Origin: Velthaea sp965214335 | GTDB taxonomy: Bacteria; Vulcanimicrobiota; Vulcanimicrobiia; Vulcanimicrobiales; Vulcanimicrobiaceae | Length of the DNA: 64,000 nt | Direction of reading: 5' to 3' | Assembly (NCBI GenBank): GCA_965214335.1 | Contig: CBDCBO010000005.1 | Span: forward strand, 1 to 64,000 | Shown: positions 1-9,484 of the stretch, in pieces | Numbering within the stretch: position 1 is the first letter of the stretch | Layout: every line of letters begins with the position of its first letter | Program-made: the position numbers and the translations under genes | Notes under the pieces: generated by a model | What the model was told of the DNA's origin: nothing | Databases searched by the model: none | The model's input: only the letters and a program-made list of their open reading frames with translations

Positions 1-1084
1 CATAGCGGTCGCGAAAAGCAGACCACGCACCGGCCTCGATCGCTGCTCGCGCTTCGGCCATCAACGCATCGAGAACGAAGATGTTGTGAAACGACAGCAG
101 CCGCATGCCGAGCAATTCATGCGCCCGGAACAAGTGCGCGATGTACGCGCGCGAGAACGTCGCGCACACTTCACACGCACAGTCGGGGTCGATCGGCCGC
201 AGGTCGCGCACGAACGTCGCGTTGTGCAGATTGAGTTCGCCGGCGCGCGTCAGCGCTCGGCCGTGACGTCCCGAACGGGTCGGATACACGCAGTCGAACA
301 TATCGATGCCGCAATCGATGCCTTCGATCAAATCCGCAACCGTACCAACGCCCATGAGATAGCGGGGTTTCGTTGCCGGCAGTAGCGCGGCCGTGAACCG
401 GGCGACGCGCACCATTTCAGCCCGCGTTTCGCCCACCGACAAACCGCCGATCGCGTAGCCGCTGACATCGAGTGCGACGAGTTCGGCCGCGCTTTGGGCG
501 CGCGCCACTTCGTCGAGTCCGCCCTGCACGATCGCAAAGAGCGCCGTGCCACCGCGGCGCCACGCCTGTGCCGCCCGCTGGGCCCATAAGCTCGTGCGCC
601 GTACCGATGCGGTGACCGCCTCGGACGAAGCCGGTAATTTAATACATTCATCGAGCATCATCGCGATGTCGACGCCCAGATCTTCTTGAAACGCGACGAC
701 GTTTTCGGGCGTGAAACGGTGCGCGCTGCCGTCGATGTGCGAGCGAAACGTGACGCCGTCGTCGTCGAGCCGGCGGCGCGATTCAAGACTGAAGACTTGA
801 AAGCCGCCCGAATCGGTAAGGATCGGCCGGTCCCAGGCCATGAAGCGGTGCAGCCCGCCGGCCGCGACGATCGTGTCGCGGCCGGGGCGTAACCACAAAT
901 GGTACGTGTTGGCCAAGATGATCTGCACGCCGATCTCGCGCAGGTCGCGCGGCGTGAGGCCTTTGACGGTCGCGATCGTTCCGACCGGCATGAAGGTCGG
1001 CGTCTGAACGGTTCCGTGGGCCAGTTCCAACGTTCCGCGGCGGGCGTCACCCGACGTGCCGCGCAGCCGGAACAGGCCGGTCAC
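1..1084 (-). CDS. tgt: queuine/preQ1 tRNA-guanine transglycosylase, 3' end cut by window edge
   Basis: Exchanges guanine at wobble position 34 of GUN-anticodon tRNAs for a queuine precursor, in the cytoplasm. The 361 visible codons run from a GTG at 1084 to the window edge and lack only the last 10-20 residues of a family of about 370-380. Near residue 91 lies DSGGFQVFSL with the nucleophile-region aspartate; later come VYPTRSGRHG, holding the second catalytic aspartate region just upstream, and a CACEVC cluster followed by a histidine, which forms the family zinc site. The GTG overlaps the rluD stop by four bases (GTGA), so the two are probably translationally coupled. The longest ATG ORFs on this strand are in the wrong frame; only this frame gives the Tgt protein. 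Confidence 0.95.
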   Translation of the reverse strand, partial: MTGLFRLRGTSGDARRGTLELAHGTVQTPTFMPVGTIATVKGLTPRDLREIGVQIILANTYHLWLRPGRDTIVAAGGLHRFMAWDRPILTDSGGFQVFSLESRRRLDDDGVTFRSHIDGSAHRFTPENVVAFQEDLGVDIAMMLDECIKLPASSEAVTASVRRTSLWAQRAAQAWRRGGTALFAIVQGGLDEVARAQSAAELVALDVSGYAIGGLSVGETRAEMVRVARFTAALLPATKPRYLMGVGTVADLIEGIDCGIDMFDCVYPTRSGRHGRALTRAGELNLHNATFVRDLRPIDPDCACEVCATFSRAYIAHLFRAHELLGMRLLSFHNIFVLDALMAEARAAIEAGAWSAFRDRY

Positions 1085-1974
1085 CCGCGCAGAAACGTCA
1101 GCGTTGTGCGATATTCCGCCGGCGGCTCGACCTCAAAGGCCAAATACTCTTTGCTCGCCGGGTGCTTGAATTCGAGCTTCCAGGCGTGGAGCGCTTGGCC
1201 GGGCAAGGGCAGCCGCGAATCGGGCCGGCCGTAGAGCGGATCGTTGACGATCGGATGACCTAGCGCCGCCATGTGCACCCGAATCTGGTGCGTGCGCCCG
1301 GTTTCCAAACGGAACGTCAATTCGGCCGCGCCTCGCATTTGCTCGCGCAACGTATAATGCGTGATCGACGGTTTACCGTCGGCGCGAATGGCATAACGCA
1401 TCCGGTTACGAGCATCGCGGCCCAGCGCCCCGCGAATCGTGCCGGCCGCTTCGCGCAACGTTCCTTCGACCAAACCGCGGTACTCGCGTTTAATGTAGCG
1501 CTTCTGCATCGCGCGGCCGAGCGTTGCTAACGCAGCCTCGGTTTTCGCGACCACCAGCAGGCCTGACGTATCGCGGTCGAGCCGATGAACCAAACCGCCG
1601 CGGATGGCTTCGCCCGGCAGATGGCCGAGATGTGCGAGCAGCGCGTTGACGAGCGTGCCGTCGGCGGAGCCGTGCGCCGGATGGGAAACGAGTCCGGCCG
1701 GTTTGTTGACCACGAGCAACGTGTCGTCTTCGAAGACGATCGCGAGCGGGATCGCTTGCGGCATGACGGCATACACCGCCGGCGGGTCGATCGCGAAGCG
1801 CAGCACGTCGCCGGCCTCCAGTATCCGGCTGGGCTTGGCTACGACGCCGTTAATGTCGACGGCGCCCGCTTTGATCGCACCCGCGACGTAGCTGCGCGAC
1901 AAGCCGGTCAGCCGCGTCACCAGGACGTCGGTCCGCAACCCGACGTCGGGTTCATCGACGCGCACCTCACTCAC
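1081..1974 (-). CDS. RluA/RluD-family 23S rRNA pseudouridine synthase
   Basis: Isomerises uridines to pseudouridine in large-subunit rRNA. An S4 RNA-binding domain occupies about residues 10-60 and the RluA catalytic domain follows. The motif HRLDRDTSG holds the catalytic aspartate near residue 133, and GRTHQIRVHMAALGHPIVNDPLYG is represented by its parts RTHQIRVH and DPLYG. The frame opens at 2037, but the GTG at 1974 overlaps the lspA stop as GTGA and starts right before SEVRVDEP, so 1974 is preferred (297 aa, normal for the family). It sits between lspA and tgt with four-base overlaps on both sides. Which uridines it modifies cannot be told from sequence; RluD is the closest named relative. 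Confidence 0.92.
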   Translation of the reverse strand: MSEVRVDEPDVGLRTDVLVTRLTGLSRSYVAGAIKAGAVDINGVVAKPSRILEAGDVLRFAIDPPAVYAVMPQAIPLAIVFEDDTLLVVNKPAGLVSHPAHGSADGTLVNALLAHLGHLPGEAIRGGLVHRLDRDTSGLLVVAKTEAALATLGRAMQKRYIKREYRGLVEGTLREAAGTIRGALGRDARNRMRYAIRADGKPSITHYTLREQMRGAAELTFRLETGRTHQIRVHMAALGHPIVNDPLYGRPDSRLPLPGQALHAWKLEFKHPASKEYLAFEVEPPAEYRTTLTFLRG

Positions 1975-2420
1975 GCCGGCGTGTCCTCGCGGCGCAGCGA
2001 GGAAATGATGAGCAGAAACACACCGACGGTAATGCACGAATCAGCAACGTTGAAGACGTTGGGCCAAATGGTCTTGAAGTCGATGAAGTCGACCACGAAT
2101 TGTTGTTGCAGGCGGTCGACGATATTTCCAGCGGCGCCGCCGACGATCGCGCCGAACGCGATGCGCACGAGCGTCGAACGCCGCGCGGCGTCACGGAAGG
2201 CGAACGCGAACAGTGCCAGTACGGCCAGCGCCAGACCGACGAGCAGCACCGGCGAACTGCCAAACAATCCAAATGCGCCATGCGTATTTTGCACGTAGGT
2301 CCACCACAGCAGGTGCGGAACCACGATCCGGCTTTCGCCCGGCATGAACCACGCCAGGATAAGGTGTTTGGTGTACCGATCGAGCGCGAAGACGACGATC
2401 GCGACGAGCCAAAGAATCAC
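1971..2420 (-). CDS. lspA: prolipoprotein signal peptidase II
   Basis: Cleaves the signal peptide of lipid-modified prolipoproteins in the inner membrane, the step after Lgt (encoded at 10831). The 149-residue protein has four hydrophobic segments and both catalytic aspartates: D102 in GNIVDR and D127 in FNVADS. The VQNTHGAFG stretch (about 43-51) matches the conserved NxGAAFG loop with one substitution. The start overlaps the ccdA stop by four bases. Confidence 0.95.
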   Translation of the reverse strand: MILWLVAIVVFALDRYTKHLILAWFMPGESRIVVPHLLWWTYVQNTHGAFGLFGSSPVLLVGLALAVLALFAFAFRDAARRSTLVRIAFGAIVGGAAGNIVDRLQQQFVVDFIDFKTIWPNVFNVADSCITVGVFLLIISSLRREDTPA

Positions 2421-3169
2421 AAGCCCGACTTGATGTTGACGTACTGGTAAAAGAAGCCGGCGATGCGCACGAACGAGCCGGTCACCAGCACTAAGCCGGT
2501 CGCGACCAGAAAGGCGCCGGCGCCGATTTCAATCGCGCCGAGATAGCGCTTGATACGGTTGAGGAAACCCAAGGCTTGGGTAATCGCCGCGGCCGTCAGC
2601 AAAAACGGAATAGCCAAGCCCATCGAATATATGAAGAGCAAGAAGGTCGCCGCACCGATGCGCTCTTGAGCCGCGAGTAGAATGATGCCCGAGAGAATGG
2701 GGCCGATGCACGGCGACCAACCCGCGGCGAAACCGAGCCCAACGAGGAACGAGGCAAACAGCGAGCGGTTCGCGCTGCGTACCTGAAGCCGTTTATCCAT
2801 CGCCAGAAACGGTATCTTAAAGAGCCCCACCATGTTGAGCCCGAGCACAATGATGACCACGCCGCCGATCCGCGCGATCCACTCCTTATAGTCGTTGAAG
2901 ACCGAGCCGACGGCGCTCGCGGACAACCCGATGAGCATGAAGACCACGGTGAAGCCGGCGATGAATGCCAGCGCGTGCAGCAGGACGCGCGTGCGCCCGG
3001 CGGCGTTGCGATCGGCCTTGAGCTCTTCGAGGCTCGAGCCGGTCAGGAACGATAAGTACGCTGGGATCAGCGGCAGGACGCAGGGTGAGACGAAAGACAG
3101 AAGCCCGGCCAAGAAGGCGGTAGCGATGTTGAGCTGGGGGTGCACGGCTTTCTCCAAGTACGCCGCCAA
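2417..3169 (-). CDS. ccdA: cytochrome c biogenesis / thiol-disulfide transporter, CcdA family
   Basis: Six-helix membrane protein that passes reducing equivalents from cytoplasmic thioredoxin across the membrane for cytochrome c maturation or periplasmic thiol reduction. The two hallmark cysteines are present: C30 in SFVSPCVLPLIP and C154 in AAGWSPCIGPIL. At 250 aa it is the length of stand-alone CcdA, without the periplasmic domains of DsbD. A GTG eight codons in (before HPQLNIATAF) is an alternative start. It is the 5' gene of the ccdA-lspA-rluD-tgt run, and no dedicated partner (ResA/ResB/CcsA) is in the window. Confidence 0.92.
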   Translation of the reverse strand: MAAYLEKAVHPQLNIATAFLAGLLSFVSPCVLPLIPAYLSFLTGSSLEELKADRNAAGRTRVLLHALAFIAGFTVVFMLIGLSASAVGSVFNDYKEWIARIGGVVIIVLGLNMVGLFKIPFLAMDKRLQVRSANRSLFASFLVGLGFAAGWSPCIGPILSGIILLAAQERIGAATFLLFIYSMGLAIPFLLTAAAITQALGFLNRIKRYLGAIEIGAGAFLVATGLVLVTGSFVRIAGFFYQYVNIKSGL

Positions 3170-3586
3170 GGCCGCGCCGCCTCGTCGCGGCCTTATCTCC
3201 GGGCCTTGGCGAGCGGGTTGTATGTAGCGCGAAGGCGAGAAGTGCCGCGAGGGCCGCGGTTAAGGGAGTTCGATGCGATGCGGACGCGCCGATGGCCGGA
3301 CCAAGTGCGAGCAACAAAGGAGCGTGGCGAACCCTCGTGGACGCCCGGTGCCGAATCGAGGCCGCCGGGATTGTACCTTGTACCGACGGCGTGTAGGTGC
3401 TGAAACGTGCGTTCCTAGCGCGATAATTCCGCTCCGCCCCTGCCAGTACCGATATACAGCTTTGCGATACAAACTCGCCACCGGCGATGAAAGCACGAAG
3501 CGTTGACCTTCCATCTTGCAGCTTGAAGGCATTCGAGTCGCAATGGCTCGCACAAGCTGCCCGGCAAACCTGTTGATGCAAAGAGG
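3170..3586. other. intergenic, no gene recognised
   Basis: Between ccdA and the SUKH gene I see only out-of-frame ORFs with Arg/Pro-rich translations. It presumably holds the ccdA promoter and marks the boundary to the lower-GC island that follows. Confidence 0.5.
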
Positions 3587-4195
3587 CTAGCTCCAACTGC
3601 CAGGTGGCCACCAGTATTCGAAGCGATCTCCGGTGCTTTCGAGGTGATCAAGGCTCTTGCGTAAGAATGCCTCGAATGATTGGTCAACAATATTTACATA
3701 CGGACGCAACGGATGATCCAGCCAGTGGGATACACCGATATCGGGCTCGATGAGTTGGTATTCGCCGTTGGTCGAGCGGATCTCGGGGAAGGCAAGAATC
3801 GGTCTGTCTAATTGGGCGCTTCTCGCAACTGAGAAGAAGCGCCTTGCCGTATCTTGTGTAACATCCTCAACGGTTCCCACATAAGCTAGATCAAAAATTT
3901 CTCGCAAATCTTGAGTATCGGCTCGGATTTCTGCGCAACTGTTGATAACAAGTTCGCCAACTGGGGCTTCGTGCGGCGACGGATTGCTATGATGAAAAAG
4001 TTCAACAGTTAATCCATCATGTTGTTCAAGAAAGGCGCGATGACTCGGCGCAAGCGGATAACTCGTGAAAGTTTCGATGTCTCGTAACGCTTTTTCCGAA
4101 GCTGGAGGGCGTAGAATAACACGAGTCGCGAGACGCCTTAAGATTCGGCTGGCGACGACGTTCTCCAACGTCGTTTTTAGCGAAAAACGGGTCAC
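3587..4195 (-). CDS. SMI1/KNR4 (SUKH) family protein, probable immunity protein
   Basis: SUKH proteins neutralise nuclease toxins of polymorphic toxin systems by binding them in the cytoplasm. The 202-residue product carries the family's core: a helix with EKALRDIETF, then YPLAPSHRAFLEQHDGLTVE (the usual P-x-x-Y/H-x-x-F-L-x-x-x-x-G pattern), an acidic middle and a C-terminal DQSFEAFL segment typical of the SUKH end. It lies directly downstream of a fragment with an HNH-type nuclease end (4218-4672), the classical toxin-immunity order. Base composition is visibly AT-richer than the flanking genes, suggesting transfer. Specific cognate pairing is inferred from position. Confidence 0.75.
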   Translation of the reverse strand: MTRFSLKTTLENVVASRILRRLATRVILRPPASEKALRDIETFTSYPLAPSHRAFLEQHDGLTVELFHHSNPSPHEAPVGELVINSCAEIRADTQDLREIFDLAYVGTVEDVTQDTARRFFSVARSAQLDRPILAFPEIRSTNGEYQLIEPDIGVSHWLDHPLRPYVNIVDQSFEAFLRKSLDHLESTGDRFEYWWPPGSWS

Positions 4196-4217
4196 ACTAC
4201 ACTTTCACCTAGACTAG

Positions 4218-4672
4218 TCACGGAGTAAAGTTTCGCGGGTCCCACCACGTCGTGAATTTTCGATGTTCGGTTTTTGCAAGCCAGACCCCGTTGCGCGCCG
4301 TGTTACTCCCATCCCAAACACTTGGTTTTATGTGGTGCGCCTCGAACGCCTCGCCAGGCTGATTCGGTTTTGCAAAGCCTTGCCTGATGAGATCGTTTCC
4401 GAGAAGTTCAGCCGCGTTTGACTTGTAGTAGCCAGTTCCCGGTTCCGTTTTCTGGAAATTTTCATCAATCGCGACAAACGGCACTCGGGCAAAAAAAGGG
4501 TTTGTCCCCATGCGGGATCGGCCGGAACCGTCGGATACGGCACTGACCGATTATTGAGCGGGAAACGTCGAACGTTCCCAAAACTGCCCGTAAATTGGTT
4601 GGTCTGTCCATCGGCCGTAATCGAGTACACGATGGAGAGTGGTTCGTTATATTCAGCGTGACCGCTCGCCAA
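4218..4672 (-). pseudogene. polymorphic-toxin C-terminal fragment with HNH-like nuclease end, frameshifted
   Basis: The frame ending at 4218 gives a 97-residue segment ending in EAFEAHHIKP, then NGVWLAKTEHRKFTTWW. The HH-x-I-x-P, Asn and His-x-x-F-T-x-W-W spacing is that of HNH/AHH-type toxin nucleases. The upstream part (4512-4672) continues the same protein in another frame, containing SGHAEYNEPLSIVYSITADG and PTVPADPAWGQTLF. The frames meet at a run of seven T (coding strand; A run at 4494-4500); one more or two fewer T would join them. No N-terminal delivery domain is visible, so this is a displaced toxin tip. It could be a sequencing error in an otherwise intact tip gene. Confidence 0.6.
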
Positions 4673-5212
4673 AGGTACGCGCTTCGTATCGCCGCAACTG
4701 ATCCTCGGTGAAGACTTTGGAGTAATACTCTCTCATTGTCGTAGCGTTTGGATTTGGCGAGAAGTTGAGATACGTTTTCCATGACATGGGTTGGCGTGGC
4801 TCGATGTCGATTCTGAGGTCAGCGTGAACTTCAGCGGAGCCAGCGTCATAGGCCATGCGCACCAGCTCGCGCTCGTTGTGGTAAAGTCGCATGCGTCGGC
4901 TATCAGAAAATCGACGCGGTTCGATACGCCGAGCTGCAGCGCCAGGTCGCGCGCGTGACTGATCAGGGCGGCCGAAATAGCTGAGAAGATCACGCGCGCG
5001 TCCGGCTTAAGGCGTTCTAGCGCGCCGAAAGCGATTAATCCGTCGCCGGCGCCGACGTCGAGCATAACAGACGCCTCGTTGAGGCCAGCATTATCGAGCA
5101 CTCTGTCGCGGACGGCATAAAGCGTCTTGAAGCTCGTCGTCATCCATTCACGATCGCCGACGAAGCGCTTCTCGAGCAGCCACGACGACCAACGATCCGA
5201 AAGCCCATCCAC
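4653..5212 (-). pseudogene. class I SAM-dependent methyltransferase remnant, internal deletion
   Basis: The N-terminal half (5212 down to about 4895) reads VMLDVGAGDGLIAFGAL, the SAM-binding motif I, followed by ISHARDLALQLG and VDFLIADAC. At about 4893 the frame changes and the protein resumes at its C-terminal part, NERELVRMAYDAG, PRQPMSWKTYLNFSPNPNA and VFTEDQLRRYEAR. At least half of the catalytic domain between these pieces is missing, so the gene is dead. Its 3' end runs into the toxin fragment, which suggests a rearrangement when that module arrived. Confidence 0.7.
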
Positions 5213-5333
5213 GGACTGTACTTTGCCTAATCACCACGTTGACTCCCCGAGGCGGGCGGTCCCGCGAGGATACGGCGAGCCGACCAGAAGAGCGTTCTAG
5301 ACGGCCGGGGCGTCGGCCGCTTACTATTGCTGG

Positions 5334-7175
5334 GTGAGATTACTGGTGCGTGCCATTACGGTCGGCATTCTCCTCGCTGTGGTCATGGACTCGCCGCGCG
5401 CCGCCGCAACAGCGGAAGCTGCCCCTAACGTCATAGCAGCTCTTCGAGCTGCGAGTGGGTGCGTTGCCTGGGGACGCCTCGGGACGCTCGAAATAGCCGG
5501 TACGCACGTCGGTGGCGGCTTGAACGGACCGTTCCAAGACACGATCGATACCCGCAAAGGGCGCTACTTAGAGACCTGGAGGAGTGGCGGCTTCACGCTA
5601 GGCGACGGTTTCGATGGCATGCGCTCATGGGAGCGCGACTTCTCTGGTACGATCCACATTAAGGACGCGCCGAGCGCTCTGGCAAAGGCCAAGACCGAAG
5701 CGTGGCTGCGCGCGCACGGCTGGTGCAATCCGCGTAGCGCCCGCTACACCTACGTTGAAACCGGGCCTTCGGCCGACGGCGGCAAGCTCGACGTCGTCGC
5801 AGCGCGACCGGTTGGCGGAGCGACGGTGAATCTATACCTTAATCGCCGTTCTCATTTGATCGACCGCACGAGTTTGCGATACGACGAGTATACCGAGATC
5901 ACGCAGTATGCGGATTGGCGCACCGTTACCTCCGCTGCCGTCCCGTTTAAGATCGACAGCATAGACCCAGAAGACCAAGAAACCTCGACGAAGACGGTCT
6001 CAAACGTTACGCCGGTCTCCGGCGTTGCTACAGTTTTCGCGCCCCCGAAAACCGCTTTTGACGTAACGCTTCCGGCCAACGCGACGGCCGTTACGGTGCC
6101 GTACGTCTTTGACGGCATCAAGCCGATCGTCAACGTGACGATAAACGGCAAAGGCCCTTTCCCTCTAGTAATCGATACCGGCGGACATTTCATTTTGACC
6201 GCGCAAACTGCCGAGCGACTCGGGCTCACCGGACTCGGTCGCGCGAGCAGCGCGAACGAGCATGCGATTCACCACGTCGGTTTCGTGCACGTCGCGCGCC
6301 TCGCGATCGGCGGCGCGGTGCTCCACAATGCCGTAGCAGAGATCAATCCGTACGCATATGCGAAGCTCGAGCGCGGACCGCGGCCGCCTAAAGCCGGCTG
6401 GATCGGTCTCGAGCTCTTCGAACGTTTTGCCGTGACCTTCGATCCGTCGAACCGACTGCTCACATTACGCCCGCTTACGAAGCCGCGGCCTACGCCGGCC
6501 GGTACGAAGCTGCCGCTCGTTTTTGATGAAGATTCGCCCTTAACGACTTGCAGTATCGACCGATTGCCCGGCATTTGCATGCTCGACACGGGCAACGCCG
6601 GCGAGACGATCGTCGCGAATGAGTGGGCGCAACGAAAGGGACTGAACATGCGACTCTCCGGCGGCATCGATGTCGGCGGAGAACACATCTCGCGGGCGAG
6701 GATCTCCTTCGGGCCGTTCGTGAGACGCGGGGCACTCGTCAAATACGCGTCAGGCGCAGATGCCGAGCTCTTCAACGTTGAGGCGGCAGTCATCAGCGAA
6801 GCGTTGATCGATGGATTCGTTACGACATTCGATTATGCACGCCGCGGGATGTGGCTGCAGCCGGCTCGGCGGTACACACCGGCGCCCTTTACGCGTTCCG
6901 GCGTTGTCGTTGTCAAACGCGCGGACGGCGCCTTTGCGGTTCGTTACATCCTCCGACATTCGCCCGCGTATTCGGCCGACATTCAAAGCGGCGACTTGAT
7001 CTTGAGCATCGACGGCAAGCCGTCCGCGCAGTTCTCTACATGGGATTTCAGCAGCGTAAACGCTTCACGGCGCGCAAACATCACTTACGGGATCCGGCGT
7101 GGCAACGAGCATCTCTGCGTGACGATTGCCCTGCGAGATCTTCTACCGCCGAGCGACGAGGACACAGAGTTTTAG
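5334..7175 (+). CDS. secreted retropepsin-like aspartyl protease with PDZ domain
   Basis: A 613-residue exported protein. A signal peptide (about residues 1-25, LVRAITVGILLAVVM then an Ala-rich end) precedes a beta-rich region of unknown role (about 30-240). Two retropepsin-like half-domains follow: PLVIDTGGHFILT near 280 and GICMLDTGNAGETIV near 410, each with the DTG catalytic signature, so a complete active site could form within one chain. A PDZ-like module near 525-600 (PAYSADIQSGDLILSIDG) ends it. Proteins of this type are common in acidobacterial and related genomes, substrates unknown. The GTG at 5334 is chosen because it directly precedes the signal peptide. It is followed 9 bp later by an AraC gene on the same strand. 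Confidence 0.85.
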   Translation: MRLLVRAITVGILLAVVMDSPRAAATAEAAPNVIAALRAASGCVAWGRLGTLEIAGTHVGGGLNGPFQDTIDTRKGRYLETWRSGGFTLGDGFDGMRSWERDFSGTIHIKDAPSALAKAKTEAWLRAHGWCNPRSARYTYVETGPSADGGKLDVVAARPVGGATVNLYLNRRSHLIDRTSLRYDEYTEITQYADWRTVTSAAVPFKIDSIDPEDQETSTKTVSNVTPVSGVATVFAPPKTAFDVTLPANATAVTVPYVFDGIKPIVNVTINGKGPFPLVIDTGGHFILTAQTAERLGLTGLGRASSANEHAIHHVGFVHVARLAIGGAVLHNAVAEINPYAYAKLERGPRPPKAGWIGLELFERFAVTFDPSNRLLTLRPLTKPRPTPAGTKLPLVFDEDSPLTTCSIDRLPGICMLDTGNAGETIVANEWAQRKGLNMRLSGGIDVGGEHISRARISFGPFVRRGALVKYASGADAELFNVEAAVISEALIDGFVTTFDYARRGMWLQPARRYTPAPFTRSGVVVVKRADGAFAVRYILRHSPAYSADIQSGDLILSIDGKPSAQFSTWDFSSVNASRRANITYGIRRGNEHLCVTIALRDLLPPSDEDTEF

Positions 7176-7184
7176 GCACGGTAC

Positions 7185-8033
7185 ATGTGCCGCGTGCCTT
7201 CGACTGAAAGGATGCCCTGCGGTTGTCCGTCGCAGAAATATACGGTGCGCATTGCGGGCGGTTACGCAGTGCGCCGCTGCACCTACATGCCCGATTGTAC
7301 GATGGGCGCACACGCGCATTTCGAAACCAGGATCGTCCTCACCGTGCGCGGCCAACTCGAATCCGTCTACGGTAGCCTGCGGTTTCCGCTTGCTGCAGAA
7401 CGCGCGATCGTCCGCCCAGCGCACGTCGAACATCGCGATGTGTATGCTGGCGAAACGGTGTGCTTAGGTATTCTGTTACCCGCTGCCGAGCGGCGGCCAA
7501 CGACCGCGTTTACGTTCTTTGATGATGAGTTGCCGGGCGTTGCCAGGCGACTTTATCACGAGCTTGACGCGACAGATTCCGCATCCGATCTCGCTCTTGA
7601 GAACTTGTGTGCGCATATTGAAGCCCATATCGCCTCGGGCCACGACAAGGAGAGGCCGGCGCCGAAGTGGGTGCGGCACGTACGCGAGCAAATTGAAGAC
7701 GAGTACGGTAATCCGCCAACGCTAAAAGCGCTAGCCATGGCAGTTGATCGAAACGTCACGCATGTCGCAACCGTTTTTCGGGCAACGTACGGCAAGTCAA
7801 TCGGCGATTACTTGCGGGACGTCCGGGTCTGGAAAACGCGCAAGCTCGTCGAGGATGCTTCTATCCCGCTTGCGGAGGTCGCGCAGCGCGGCGGATTCGC
7901 CGATCAAAGTCATTTTGCGCGCATTTTTAGGCGCCGGTTCGCGATGACGCCGGGCGAGTATCGCCGTCGAACGGCGCGCGTAATGGCGATCATGCCAGCC
8001 GCGGTTAGCACGGCCAAGGAAGGGACGACATAA
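7185..8033 (+). CDS. AraC-family transcriptional regulator
   Basis: DNA-binding regulator with a C-terminal AraC double helix-turn-helix (about residues 165-265): ALAMAVDRNVTHVATVFR is the first HTH and PLAEVAQRGGFADQSHFARI with FRRRFAMTPGEYRR is the conserved second. The N-terminal part has a cupin-like character (MGAHAHFETRIVLTVRG) and presumably senses an unknown ligand. An ATG 30 bases downstream is an alternative start. Tight spacing behind the protease gene suggests co-transcription. Confidence 0.85.
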   Translation: MCRVPSTERMPCGCPSQKYTVRIAGGYAVRRCTYMPDCTMGAHAHFETRIVLTVRGQLESVYGSLRFPLAAERAIVRPAHVEHRDVYAGETVCLGILLPAAERRPTTAFTFFDDELPGVARRLYHELDATDSASDLALENLCAHIEAHIASGHDKERPAPKWVRHVREQIEDEYGNPPTLKALAMAVDRNVTHVATVFRATYGKSIGDYLRDVRVWKTRKLVEDASIPLAEVAQRGGFADQSHFARIFRRRFAMTPGEYRRRTARVMAIMPAAVSTAKEGTT

Positions 8034-8096
8034 ACTCTTTTCGCAGCGCCGAGCGAACCGCGAGACCTTCACTAATTCTATTGCCGTTAGGCCGAC

Positions 8097-8471
8097 CTAT
8101 CGGCAAAGAACCTCAAGTCGGTTTCCCGACGGATCCTCGAAAAACGCGGCGTAATACCGCTCAGCGATCTCCGGGCACCATTGAGGCTCTTCAAAGGCTC
8201 GCGCGGCGGCCTCACGCGCGATTGCGGCAATCCGATCAACATCTTCTGGAGTGCCCGCATGAAACGCCAGTCGCCCGTGATTTGCGATGTGCTCGGCCGA
8301 CTCAATTATGGTGACCGCCTCTTGAACGCGGCGTTCGGCAGATCGATAGTACACAATGTCTCCATTGGCTTGCCCTTGGCGCCTAAATCCGAACGCTTTT
8401 AAAAACGCATCGTAGAATGGCCGCGCGGAAGCGACCTCGGCAACTCGCAAATCCACGTGGTCGAAAACCAT
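8097..8471 (-). CDS. VOC-family (glyoxalase/bleomycin resistance-like) protein
   Basis: A 124-residue single-module VOC protein: FDHVDLRVAEVASARPFYD opens the first beta-alpha-beta unit and YYAAFFEDPSGNRLEVLC closes the second, with the family's metal-ligand positions (His at 5, Glu near the end). Substrate unknown. It is convergent with the AraC gene upstream and stands alone next to the IS3 element. Confidence 0.82.
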   Translation of the reverse strand: MVFDHVDLRVAEVASARPFYDAFLKAFGFRRQGQANGDIVYYRSAERRVQEAVTIIESAEHIANHGRLAFHAGTPEDVDRIAAIAREAAARAFEEPQWCPEIAERYYAAFFEDPSGNRLEVLCR

Positions 8472-8604
8472 ACACCGTCACCCTCTTCCGGAATGATGTC
8501 ATTTTTAGCACCGATCGGGCCCTATGCGCCACGCATGTGGCACACACCCGTGACACGCTTCCAAAATGCCGTTTGGACTTGTCCCGCTTTGGTGGAGTAG
8601 TGAC

Positions 8605-9435
8605 TTACGATAGACTTGCTCGGTAGCGGTTCTCGAATGCTACCGGACTGAGGTAGCCAAGAGTCGAGTGCAGTCGTTGCTGATTATACCAAGTCTCGGC
8701 GTATTCGTACACCGCCGCACGCGCCGACTCGCGCGTAGTCCAATCGTGCCGGTGAATAAGCTCGGTCTTGATCGTCGCGTTGAAACTTTCGACCACCGAG
8801 TTGTCCCAGCGCTTTGCTTTGCGGCTCATGCTGCAAACGACGCCATGTTGACGGAGGAGGCTTTGTTAGGCAGCGCTCGCGTACTGGCTGCCGCGATCAC
8901 TATGCGCGATCATTCCGCAGGGCGCATCGCGCCGCGCAAGCGCCATTGTAAAGGCATCCGTCACGAGTTTCGCCGTCATCTCGTGGCACATCGACCAGCC
9001 GACGCCACGACGCGAGAAAAGGTCGAGCACGACGGCCAGATAGAGCCAGCCTTCACGCGTCCAGATGTATGTGATGTCGCCGGCCCAGGAGCGATCCGGT
9101 CGGCCGATCTTGGCAACGTCAAATTGCCGGTCGAGCAGATTCTCGGCCACCGGCAGATGGTGCCGCGAGTTCGTGGTCGCTTTGTAGCGCCGCCGCGTAC
9201 CGACCACTATGCCACCTTGCTTCATAAGGCGCCGTACGCGTTTGGAACTGACGCGAACGCCGTCGTTGCGAAGCGCGGCTCGTAAGCGAGGGCGCCCGTA
9301 CGTCTTGCGGCTCGTGGCATGGTGCTGGTGCATCTGGGCGAGGATTTCGGCGTCACGTTGAGCACGTAACGCGCGTGGGCGCTCGCGGAAGCGATAGTAG
9401 CCGGAGACAGAAACGCCAAGTACCCGACACATCAT
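8605..9435 (-). pseudogene. IS3 orfB transposase (DDE), in-frame nonsense codon
   Basis: The catalytic DDE residues are all readable: WAGDITYIWT (first Asp), MIAHSDRGSQYAS (second Asp) and WDNSVVESFNATIKTEL (Glu). An HTH_21-like segment KTYGRPRLRAALRNDG precedes them. Between the second Asp and the Glu, at 8866-8868, a TAA stop interrupts the frame; twelve further codons join in-frame to the C-terminal part. Relatives read Tyr-Gln here, so a Tyr codon probably became TAA. The start given is the first ATG; coding similarity extends about 45 bases further upstream. Confidence 0.85.
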
Positions 9436-9484
9436 ACGTACATCGAACTCAGCCTCGTGAGCCCGAACGCAGCGGAACCTTACT

